Source: Eudorina sp. 2006-703-Eu-15
Lineage: Eukaryota; Chlorophyta; Chlorophyceae; Chlamydomonadales; Volvocaceae
Direction: 5' to 3'
DNA: 64,000 nt
Assembly: GCA_003117195.1 (NCBI GenBank)
Contig: BDSI01000044.1
Span: 499,952-563,951, forward strand
The stretch's first letter is position 1. Each line of letters starts with the position of its first letter. The notes below the pieces were generated by a model, which made no database searches, had not been told where the DNA came from, and saw only the letters and a list, made by a program, of their open reading frames with translations. Shown here in pieces: positions 34,601-45,700 of this stretch. Made by a program: the position numbers and the translations under genes.

Positions 34601-36961
34601 CTCCGCTATTAATTGCTTTAAATAAGGTATGCCGGCTTCGGGTGGTTGTTTTGAGTAAATCATGTCACCTTCGGGTATATGCCTAGCCCTCTAACGCGAA
34701 GGACCTTCTATGCCTTCTCCTTCTCAAGGTTAAATGCCATGTGGAGCCATAGGTAGACGGCCGTACGGCAGCCTCCGAATGCACCATGACCCGACCGCCA
34801 ACGGACCCACCGACCGACCCACGGGTCGGGCGAGCCACCCACCTGTCATGGCAAAGTTGCCCAGCGCCGTCAGCATCAGCTTGGACAGGACCTCCTCGGT
34901 GTTCTGAGTGCCGAGTTCATGAATGCCATCGCGCAGTACATCGAATGCCAGCCGCCAGGACTCACCCGCCGACGCCGCCGACGCCGACGCCGACGCGGCC
35001 GGGCGCGGCCCGGCGCGCCACTCAAAGAGGGCTTGTGCGGCGCACAGCGCGTCAGCCGCGACGGCGGCCGCTCCCCCGGGCGGCAGCACCGCCGCCGGCC
35101 GTGCGCCTGCACCCGACGCTGTCGTACGCGCGCCATTCGATTCGCTGCTGGCGGCCGCCTGGCCGGTGCTGGCGGCGGCTCTGGGGTCATCGCTGCTCCT
35201 GCGAACGCTACCGCCGCCGCCGCCGCCGCCGCCACCGCCGCGGCCGCCGGGGCGGCTTTCCTGCCCTCGGACCCTTCCTGGAGCCACAGCCCTGAGGTCT
35301 GCGACCCGGATGCAGTCCAGCGCCCAGCGGATCAGCCGGTGGAGCAGCGCAGTGCTGGCGCGGGCGCCCGGCGGGCCCGGCGGCGGGGGGCGAAAGGTCG
35401 CTCCCCGCAACGACGCAATGAAGGTGTGCAGTGCTGGCCTGTAAAGCTCGCGTGGCGACGACGGCAGCCCGCGGTCGACGGGGCTGCCGTCCCTGGCAAG
35501 GACGGGTACGAACTGCAGTACCTCCTCTGCCAAGCCGTATGTCGTACCGCCGTCGGCAGCGCACAGCGCCGCAACGCCGTGCAGCTGTACGGCCATGCGC
35601 ACGCACCTGCCGTACAGCACCTGGTGTACGAGCTCGACGGCGACTGGGGCGTTGGGGCCTGAGTCCACGAGCGTCGTCAGCATGCGTACGGCACCCATTA
35701 AGTCGTTCGTCATAATCGCCGCATCCTTGGCAAAGCCGTCGGCCACCGCCGGCGACCCGCCCCACCCGACCGACGTTCCGCCGCTGCCGACGTCCGCACG
35801 GAACCCCGTCGCCGCCGTCGCCGCCGCCGTCGCCGCCGCCGTCGCCGCCGCCGTCGCCGCCGCCGTCGCCGCCGCCGTCGTCGTCGCCGCCGCCATCGCC
35901 GCTTCAGAACCTCGGGCGACGCGGAACAAGTGCAGCAGCCCCCGTGAGACGTGCTCCAGCACCCCGCTGTCCAGCAATGCCTGCCCTAGTTCCTTGGTGT
36001 GACTCGGCCAACCGCCGTCGGCTGCGCCGTCGCCGCCGCCGTCGGTCCCGCCGCCGCCGCCACTGATCCCTGACCCTCTCAGGCCGAAGAACGCCCAGCC
36101 TATAAGGCCCTTGCACAAGTGGGTCGCGGTTGCCAGCGTATGTTGAAGCCCAGTGTACATGGATGTTAGTTTCCCTGTCCGAGCGCGCGGCGCCAAGGCC
36201 AGGAAGCTGTCGACGCTCGCGGCAATCTGGCGACTCATGGCATGGAGGATCTGCATCCGCACCAGCGCTGCCGGCATCCCGGCGACCGTCGTGCATCGCG
36301 GCCGCGGCGCAGTCGGGGCCGACGCGGCCCCTCCTCCTCCTCCTCCTCCGCCGCCGCCGCCACCGCCGCCGCCGCCGTCGCCGTCCCACTCCGGAGATGC
36401 GTTCGTGAGCAGGAGTAGCAGGTGGTTGAGCATGATGACAGCGCTAAGAAGGCAAGCAGCCTCCGTGTCGCGGTTCGTCAGACTGTTGGCGACGTTCTCG
36501 GGGGGCAGCCGCACCGCGGCACTGGCGGCCCTCAGCAACGCCCTCACCACCGGCCCCCTGTCGACTGCCTCCAGAACTGCCATGCCGACGGTGGAGTCCT
36601 CCTCCTCCGCCGCCGTGGCGATTACCGGGAGTACAACAGCTATATCCTGCAGGCAAGCAGCTGACCCACGGGTCGCTGCGGTCGCCGTGGCCACCGCCGT
36701 CGTTCGCCGGTGCTGCGCGCCGCCGCCACCGCCGCCGCCGCCGGCCCGGCCGACGCGTCGCGGGCCGTAAAGGGTGGTCGCGGCGTCCTCCGCTTGGATG
36801 CCGTACTTCCGTACCAGGGCTTCCAGAGCGACCGGCAGTCGACGCAAAGCTTCTAGAAACTCGGGGGACAGGACGTCCAAGCGGGCGCCACTGGCGCCTG
36901 TTGTTGCCGCGTCGGCTGCATTTTGGCTGCTGCTGGTGTTTCGGTGATGTGCGCTGCGCAT
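31629..36961 (-). CDS. Large MYND zinc-finger protein
   Basis: Two exons: 34843-36961 (starting at ATG 36961) and 31629-33537. The donor (ATGACAG|GTGGGT, phase 1) and acceptor (CACAG|TGGCTG) join in phase. The C-terminal MYND zinc finger is complete: CGNAAC, then LRPCRGCGEVSYCCRQC and RVRHMAEC, giving the C-C-C-C-C-C-H-C ligand set. MYND fingers usually bind proline-rich peptides and are expanded in volvocine algae. The rest (roughly 1,250 residues) is helical and Ala/Leu-rich, with poly-Gly and (AAAT)n tracts, the latter from a GCCGCCGTC-type repeat at 35805-35880. The N terminus (DVLSPEFLEALRRLPVALEA) looks well formed. Odd point: within exon 2 the frame changes by one base between about 32798 and 32860, inside a GAG triplet tract. 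No plausible intron spans it, so it is an indel, an assembly error or a break. The function is unknown beyond protein binding. Confidence 0.8.
32761..32836. repeat. GAG/CTC triplet tract inside the MYND gene
   Basis: Near-continuous CTC/TCC triplets (plus strand) encode a Glu-rich run in one frame and an Arg run in another. The MYND reading frame shifts at or beside this tract. Confidence 0.85.
33582..34164. repeat. 8-bp minisatellite, about 73 copies, in the MYND-gene intron
   Basis: Tandem GTGTGGAG units on the plus strand, with GTGCGGAG variants clustered in the left third and three GTGTGGAC units near 33850-33870. The array makes up nearly half of the 1.3-kb intron and ends about 45 bp from its acceptor. 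Because the unit has no stop in any frame, long artefact open frames cross it on both strands. Confidence 0.95.
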
Positions 36962-39404
36962 AGCGGCTGCTTTCTTCTGTGGGGGTCCCGAAGGAAAGCG
37001 GTGCGCCTCGCTGCCCTCGGCGGCTACCTAGTTGTCGCGACCACCTTCGAGGTGGTGAGACCCGAGCCGGCCGCCGTCCTGGCGCTGTCTGGGTTAGCAA
37101 GTCATCACAGGTTCTCCATGTTAATGTGTGGGCGCTGAGATATTAGCAAGTAGGATGTTACAGCGGACCCCGCGGGTCATCGGTGACAGCCCCGGCGACA
37201 GCCCCGGCGACAGCCGAGGCTTCCTCACCATACACTGCCTAAATGAACCATGGCGCTCCGTGGTGACGTTGCAGTGTGCTTTCCGGAACGAGAAGTTCGA
37301 CCGCCTGTGGTGCTCCAAATCGATGAAGCTGAGCCAGAAGCACTCACTGAGTTCGAAGACACAATGGAGGGCCGCTGGCTGGGCCGATGCGCCCATGCAG
37401 CTATCTGGGCCGTTGGATTGCGCGTTGGACAAGTCCACCCGGAGCGGCTTGCACTGCAAACAGGCGAGGAATGTACTCTAGGGTACTTCAAAGACATACG
37501 GAAGGTTTCGTGGTCCAACCGTGGCATAGTCCACATATTGTTGTTATTCAGGGCCGCCAACCGCCAGCGCGAAATGTACGGTGGTACCCACCGACGTCCC
37601 GAGTAATAGGTGTGCATCAAAACACATTCCAACGCATCATGCATTATTTTCGCACTTCCGGAAGCGATGTTTCGCTAAGGACGATGCGTGACACGTCGTG
37701 TACTGTCGCAGCAGGGCGGCCATCGCGATGCGGCATCGCCTTCTACGTGTTCATGTTTGGTCGGGGCCAGCCGCCTTCATGACTTCAACGATGGGGCGTT
37801 CCGACCATTAGCCCGCACCGCGTCACCTTCCTCGTATGGGGGCAACCCGACCATAGTCCGTGCAGCACGTCATCCTCCAACGATGGGGATCGAGATGGCA
37901 TCATGCCCGATGTACGGTTAGCATTCATCCAAATCTGCTTGACTTCTGTCACCCCCTGTAACTCTTTTATATAGCTTGTAGTTTGTAACCAAAAGGGGCG
38001 ACATCGAGATCGAGTGTGGCTCACCACGTCACCAGTTTGGGCTGCTTGTCACGAAACCATACCCTTCCTGACCGATGGTACGTCGGCATCTTAGAATGCT
38101 AGGCATTTTGCAGAAGCAGCCTGCAGCATTTGATGTGGCGGTCTGTGCCGTTGTCCCGTTCCAAAGCCGCACGTGTGCGACAATTAATTGCTTACTGTGT
38201 AACCATGCTAGAAGCCTATCGATTTACTTCTCTCTATCTTTAGCTGCTGGGGGCTTCTGAGGGGAATTGTAGTCTGGTACCTTTGGTGAGGGCGCACAAC
38301 ATCTTGGCTACGTTGGAGAGACAGGGTTGTAGTCAAGAACCTTAAATGTAATACGCACATCCTTGGACATGAACTTTGGGACCGATAAACTGTACGACTT
38401 AGACTCGGCGACTTGCGGCCCTTATACTGGTGCAGGTACTATACGGTTTTACGACCTTTCAATGCGTCGCCCCTTGCTTGAAATTAATTCAACACCAAAA
38501 CCACACCTGCATTAAGACCCCAGTTCGTCCGGCGCCTTTCGATTGCCCTCTAAACCAAGCAAAGGTTTTTGGGATAGTCCCAGCCAGTTTGCGGAACCTC
38601 GGCCGCAGCAGGCTGATAAGTTTGTCAAAGTAAACTGCCTGCCTACAGCCTGCAGAAGTTTGCCTGTTGCCCAAGGATCGTTGCGACCGCAACAGCTCGC
38701 CGACTTTGCAGCCGATTCATGGTCCCTAGACATTTGTTTATATTATGGTACACTCAATGCTTGCTGCAGGCCTTACGTGACGCTTTCTCGAGGTCCGACC
38801 GCTGAGGACATGGCGGCAGCTTGGCACTACTGTAGCACCGCAAGGTGAGAGCTGGTTTACGGCTTGGGGGCGCCCGTAATCTAAACATATTACACATGAC
38901 GGCGTGAAAATTATCGCAAAGTCCGCAACGCACCGTTGCTTGCCTCATATGCATGCCCGTCAGGACGTTTGCTGTGGTTCGCTGTTTGCCAGAGGCATGC
39001 ACAACGAGGTTGGCCATACACGCTTTGCGGATTGCACATAGGAAACCGGAGGTGCAGTTTTGATGAGCCTCACGCGGTACGGTGACGTGTGCCTATTGAT
39101 CGCCGCATCATTGTCCCCGTCACTCACCATGCAGGTGCAAGCGGCGCCTTCAAGGGCAGTACCAACGGCATCGCAAGTAAAGGCACGCACCTCCAAGGAA
39201 ATGCTCAATATCCGGTGCAATATCATCGATCAAGGACATCTCATGTGGCAACGACGTCTCGTCTGATCAAGGACATTTGATAATGGCAACTCCAAGGGCA
39301 CTTTGCGGCGATAAATACTGGAGTCGAAGCGCCCCACGGCTGCAAGCCGTTACGGAATTGGAACCTGGCGAATCGTGAAACTGTTAAACAGGCAAGTGGT
39401 CGAA
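36962..39404. other. Intergenic, no supported gene
   Basis: Upstream of the MYND gene. Overlapping frames at 37128-37606 (plus) and 37225-37644 (minus) look faintly coding but match nothing I know. The region 37900-39350 is AT-richer with short frames only. Confidence 0.4.
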
Positions 39405-40660
39405 AGGCGATGCGATACACGGGCTACTGGTCGGAAGGCCCCGTGGGGGGAGCGCGATGCGATACACGGGCTATTGGTCGGAAGGCCCCGTGGGGGGAAC
39501 GCGATGCGATACACGGACTACTGGTCGGAAGGCCCGTGGGGGAGCGCGATGCGATACACGGACTACTGGTCGGAAGGCCCGTGGGGGAGCGCGATGCGAT
39601 ACACGGACTACTGGTCGGAAGGCCCCGTGGGGGAGCGCGATGCGATACACGGACTACTGGTCGGAAGGCCCCGTGGGGGGCGCGATGCGATACACGGACT
39701 ACTGGTCGGAAGGCCCGTGGGGGCGCGATGCGATACACGGACTACTGGTCGGAAGGCCCCGTGGGGGGAACGCGATGCGATACACGGACGGAAGGCCCCG
39801 TGGGGGGAACGCGATGCGATACACGGACTACTGGTCGGAAGGCCCGTGGGGGGAACGCGATGCGATACGGACTACTGGTCGAGGGGGGGACGCGATGCGA
39901 TACACGGACTACTGGTCGGAAGGCCCCGTGGGGGGAACGCGATGCGATACACGGACTACTGGTCGGAAGGCCCCGTGGGGGAACGCGATGCGATACACGG
40001 ACTACTGGTCGGAAGGCCCCGTGGGGGGAACGCGATGCGATACACGGACTACTGGTCGGAAGGCCCCGTGGGGGGAACGCGATGCGATACACGGACTACT
40101 GGTCGGAAGGCCCCGTGGGGGGAACGCGATGCGATACACGGACTACTGGTCGGAAGGCCCCGTGGGGGGAGCGCGATGCGATACACGGACTACTGGTCGG
40201 AAGGCCCCGTGGGGGGAACGCGATGCGATACACGGACTACTGGTCGGAAGGCCCCGTGGGGGGAACGCGATGCGATACACGGGCTACTGGTCGGAAGGCC
40301 CCGTGGGGGGAACGCGATGCGATACACGGACTACTGGTCGGAAGGCCCCGTGGGGGGAGCGCGATGCGATACACGGACTACTGGTCGGAAGGCCCCGTGG
40401 GGGGAGCGCGATGCGATACACGGACTACTGGTCGGAAGGCCCCGTGGGGGGAGCGCGATGCGATACACGGACTACTGGTCGGAAGGCCCCGTGGGGGGAA
40501 CGCGATGCGATACACGGACTACTGGTCGGAAGGCCCCGTGGGGGGAGCGCGATGCGATACACGGGCTACTGGTCGGAAGGCCCCGTGGGGGGAACGCGAT
40601 GTGATACACGGACTACTGGTCGGAAGGCCCCGTGGGGGGAACGCGGTGTGATACAGGCTT
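39405..40660. repeat. 47-bp minisatellite, about 26 copies
   Basis: The unit starts GCGATGCGATACACGGACTA and continues with CTGGTCGGAAGGCCCCGTGG and GGGGAAC. The left third carries several shortened units (39780-39900); the right two thirds is almost homogeneous, with G/A variants at one or two positions. The unit has no stop codon on the plus strand and is not a multiple of three, so all three plus frames stay open across the array. Confidence 0.95.
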
Positions 40661-42778
40661 TATGGGGGGAAGGTGCCGCGATGGTGACCGCAACATGGGG
40701 GATGTTGGCGTGCCCGGTGCGAGGCCTGCGGGCCGCCGACCCCGCGATGCCGCAAGGCGTCGGCGGGCTTGCGAGATTGACCGATTTGTTTTGTCGATCA
40801 AGGCACGTGATGACGCGTTTGCTTGCCTATCTTCCACCCCTGCTCGCTTTTGTGTTACTGTAGCATGCAGGGATGAAGGTGACAGCGAATACCACACCGC
40901 CTTGGGAGCGCCGGTGCTCGTCTTGAATGACAAATTACAGTAGGTCCAGATAGGCGGTCGGGGGTGTTCGCTCGGCGACAGCCGAAGCCTCCTCGCCGCA
41001 TTCCCCTTATCGTGTGTGGACCCCTTCGACGCGGGGGCTGCCGTACGTTCGTACGCACGCACGGTATACCCTCCCACCGCCACTTCCCCCTCTCATCGGC
41101 ATCAGTGCTCTTGCTTAGATTAGTGCAGACGCCCCAGCAACCGGGCGGGCACGGTATCCTTGCAATACCGGTACACACCGTAGAACAATATACCCTTGCA
41201 GGGTAGAACAATATTGTTCCACGTCCACGTCCCCTTCCAATAGCACATTCTTCTACGGCCTGTCACCTCGTTGGTGGTCGCATAACCACCTCCCAAGCAA
41301 GCGCATCCGAATCGACCGGGCAGCCGCACCCGCCACCCTGAAGGAAGCACTAGCACGCACTCCAAAGGCGAACGACGGCGGGGAGGGTAGGGTACGGGCG
41401 GCCTTCCCTGACTTGCGGCAAGAGTGTCCATTAACGGGGCTTACCACTGAAACAATCAATATGTGTTGTGTATTTTCTTTTCTGGTGCGCCGCTCCTCCA
41501 TCAGGCGCGTGTTGCAGCGGCCCGGCCGCGCCGGTCAACACCCTCTACCCGCGCGTTTCTGTGCACGTCCGGTTCATACATTGTTGCAACGCCCACTGGG
41601 CCTGCGACCGTGCGACGCTGTGAGGTTGTCCCAGAGGTGTGTGCCTTCGGCCGTTCGACAGCAGGACGATCGACAGATACTTGCCGCAACACTACTGAGC
41701 TCAACAGGAGGCGCTGCAAGAGACGCACCACGCACCGACCTTCCTCAAGTAGGCCATCGTACTGCGTCGTACATGTCGTACATGGTATGCGTCGTATGAG
41801 CTTGTCTGTCTGTTGTCACTCCCTTCTTAGAGTCAGGACCGACTCATCTCGCACCGACCGGGTTTCATGGACCCTCGGCCGAATGCGGCGCACGTGCGGG
41901 CTTGGCTCATTCCCGCTCGAGATCAACGTTAGGTATGTCGGTTTGAGGATCTCAACAACCACAACTACCATACTGCATGGAAAATTGCTTTGGGCCCTTG
42001 GTTGCAGGGCACGGCCGAGCATACACATGCAGCAGGACGTGACCCCCAGTGCGACCCATGGGACTGTTACGACGAACCAGGTGCATATGCACCTTGAACC
42101 TCAAATTCATTCACTCACCCCCAGAGAAGTAACAACACTGAAATCGGCGATCTCCAATTCTCCATGCCGTGACAGGTCATGCCGCCATCAGCTCGGGCGC
42201 TATCATCAGCTCGAGGGCCGCCGAATCACGCCGTTTTGCTGTCCTGCGGCAACCGGGCTCTCCTCTGTACTGCTGCACTACTCTACTACACGAGCACACA
42301 ATACCTCCACCTCTCGTGACACCTCGGTAAAAACCTTTTTTGTATTCAGGGTACATCAGGTGACCATTTCCTGGCGCACCTGTCCGACCAGGCCGCCATT
42401 ACGCGCAGCCCCGCCCGCCATTTATAACCTCTAGGGCGTGAGTGCGGCAGGGCGGATGCACACCGGAACGGATGCACACCGCCGCACCCGCACCCGGCAC
42501 ATCAATACACCTTCGGGCATTCCGGGGCCCGCGCCCTAGATGAGCTGCCGCACATGGGAACATGGACCCATCCATGGACCCACACATGGACCCATCCATG
42601 GCCTGAACTCCTCCGGACCGAGCCACCGGCGGGGGATAAACCCTCACCAAACGTAGCAAGCCTACCCGGCGATACACCGCTGGGTAGAACAGAGAAAAGT
42701 GGGGCGTGCGACACTGTTGTGTCATGTTCTGAACTTCTGATGCACCAGAGAAGCGCGTCCTGCTTGCCTGGGTGGCCT
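40661..42778. other. Intergenic, no supported gene
   Basis: Unique sequence between the 47-bp array and the GH32 3' end. A 323-codon plus frame (41463-42434) has no domain, an odd composition rich in Arg, Ser and Thr, and no neighbouring exon structure. The GH32 3' UTR presumably occupies the right end. Confidence 0.4.
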
Positions 42779-45700
42779 TCACGCCGCGGCGGCGTCTGCA
42801 AACGGCGCGTCGCCCTCCCTCCTCCAGCAGCTGTCGACCTCGTAGGCGTGTAGGTCATCCAGGGTGCAGCTGCCGCCCACCGCAAGCAGCTCGATGCCCG
42901 AGTCCGCGCCCGGGTCTGTTCCAGGGGCGGACGGCCCCGTGGCGGGTGGGTGGGGGTGGGGGTGGTTGTGGTGCGGCGGGTGGCCCCGGTACACCCGGGT
43001 GGTGAGCACCTGGCCGCTGCCCGTGAAGACCTCGAGGCAGGAGGCGTCCAGGAACAGCCGCAGACGCAGCGGGGCGCCCGGGGGCAGCTCCAGGGAGCCG
43101 CCTGGGGGCAGCCGGGGCGGGGGAGGGGGGAGGGGGGGCAGCCGGGGCGGGGGAGGGGGGCAGCCGGGGCGGGGGAGGGGGGGAGGGGGGCAGCCGGGGC
43201 GGGGGAGGGGGGGCAGCCGGGGCGGGGGAGGGGGGGCAGCCGGGGCGGGGGAGGGGGGGCAGCCGGGGCGGGGGAGGGGGGGCAGCCGGGGCGGGGGAGG
43301 GGGGCAGCCGGGGCGGGGGAGGGGGGGCAGCCGGGGCGGGGGAGGGGGGGCAGCCGGGGCGGGGAGGGGGGGCAGCCGGGGCGGGGGAGGGGGGGCAGCC
43401 GGGGCGCCGTTGTGCGCGGTCGGGTTCGTCGGGCCATTCGTGTGGATTGGACAAGAGGGGGAGGAGGAGGGGGGCGCGCACTTCACGAGGCGAGGAGGCA
43501 AGGAGCTGGGGTCTTGCAAAGCCAGGCATACACGCATCGAGGGAGAGGCTGGAGGAACACCTCAGAGCAGCACCGCACACGGGATTACCCTCGGCGAGTA
43601 CATGGGGGAGCAGTACATGGAGCAGCAGTACCGCTGGTCCCTAGGGTCATGTGCGGGTGGCTAGGTGGGTGGGTCCCCATCCGCTGGTGCCAATGCGGGT
43701 ACGCGCGGTCAACGCGCGGCCCTGGCACACGGCGCACGCACCACCGGGCCCCACCGGGCAGCTCACCCGCCTCGTCCCGCTTCATCCGGATCCAGTCCTC
43801 TACCAACGGGTTCATGTCCGGGTCGGGGATGAAGTCGGGGTCCCTGGGGCGGTCGGGTGGGCGTGGGACAGCAGGAACATGCAGGGGTAGGAATATACTT
43901 CATACACAAGCCGCGCCGACGCAGGATGTGTTGAGTGGGATGCGGGGAATGCGGTACAGAAGAAACTGGATGGTGTACATAACAGTACGAGCCCGGGGTC
44001 GCCACGTGTCACCTGCCGTACCTCTGATTGGTTCCCTTTAAGTGATAGGGAGCCAGGTTATGTTGCGGGAAAGGTTGTGGTGGCGAATGAAGGATAGCTA
44101 CCTTGTAGTTCCCAATGCAACCGCATGCTACCGACCCGTGGGCCACGCGTGCGCGTCAATTGCCGTACTGACCTGATAACGTCGTACTCTGTGTTTTCCT
44201 CCTCGTCTGGCTCCTCCAGGTCAGCGGCCTGGGCCTCGAAGTCGGCGCCGCCCGGCCCGCCACCGCCGCCGACGCCGTTCTCGACTGCGGTATCCGCCGT
44301 GTCGGTGCTAGGCCTCAGGCGCCGGGGCTTGGCATCACCTCTGACGGGTTCGACGGCGTCGCCGCCGTCGTCCGCGACCATCTCGGCGGGAGGCAGCTCC
44401 GTCTCGACATAAGGGGACCCGAACACGCCCACCTCGACCTCCTCGGCCTCTGCAGGCTCTGCGTCGGCCACGGCGCAGGTGCTGCGATTGGAGGCCACCT
44501 GCGGCTGATCCGACGGCCCTTTCGGTCGTTGGCGCGACAGCTCCCTCTGCTCCCTGGACTGCTGCGGCCACGGCTGCGACTGCTGCTGCTGCTGCGCCTC
44601 CTCGCCGCTCCCGCCGCCGCCCGCCTTCCGGCCCTGCTCCCCGGCCTGGTCCCGGTCCGGCTGGGTGTCGGGGCCGGGGTCCCTCCAGCGGCTGATGCGG
44701 GCGGGGTGCATCGCCTCGAACACCACGTGCAGCCGCCGTGTGGCCCACTCGTACACCAGGGCGGCGGCACCCCGGCCCCGGGGCCGCCAGCTGTGCAGCA
44801 GGACCACCGTACGAGATGCGGTGCCGGGGCTGAGAGGGGGAGAGGGCGGGGGAGGACCGGGGCGTCCGGGAGTGGGCGGTATGGGGCAGCGACGAGGGCA
44901 TTGGTTATGTTGGGGATGAAGATGTGGGGAGTGGATGACGAGTGCGCAACCAACGCATTGACGGGCGGGAGAAGCATGCAGGACACAAACATCCCAGGAA
45001 AGATAGCCGATGAGGAGCGGAACTCTCACTCGACATGCGGCATCCTGCCTGCATGGGTCCCCGGGCCCTTCGATTGATTCATTACTGCCGCCCCGTAGCC
45101 ACACACCATTCCATACACCAGCCACGAATTACCGGCCCCGACCTGCCTGCCCTAATTTAACCCCATAATTGATATATTGATTGCTTCGCTGCCTTTCCCG
45201 CCTGCCCGCCCGCCCGCCCCTCCCGCCCCTCCCCTGGGGCCCCCACCTGACTGCCAGCTCTATGTCGAGGTGCAGTCCCCGCACCCCCCTGAGCCGCCAG
45301 GGTGACCCGTGGGTCAGGGCCACCTGGCTCACGTGCACCGCCACATCGCTCCGCAGCGCCGTCAGCTCCGGGAGGGGCAGCTGCGGGCGGGCGGGAGGGA
45401 GGGGGTGAGGGAGGAACCGTATGGAGAGTGGGTTGGTGGGGAACGAGAGGGTGGGGAGCGAGAGGGTGGGGAACGAGATGGGGGCATTGGGCGGGCACTA
45501 CAGGTGCGCATCCACTACTGCAGCCACCCGTTTCTGCACAGGGCCACCCTCCTCCCATCCGCGCCCGCAGCTGCATGCCCGCTTGCCCGCATCCATCCCA
45601 CTGCCGCGTTGACACACCGCACCCGTAGCATCCACAACCTTCACGCGATTTCCCAAACCCGATGCACTAAAAGGGGCCTGTCGCAACCTTGCGCATAGCG

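Noticed and set aside
37128..37644. Possible small genes on either strand
   Set aside because: Frames overlap in several phases with no motif to choose between them. Left as intergenic.
39375..40863. Three overlapping plus-strand frames of 400-470 codons, and the idea of a CRISPR-like array
   Set aside because: The array is a plain tandem repeat with no unique spacers, in a eukaryotic genome. The frames are open only because the unit lacks stops.
41463..42434. A 323-codon plus frame
   Set aside because: No domain or splice context, and composition typical of chance frames in GC-rich DNA.
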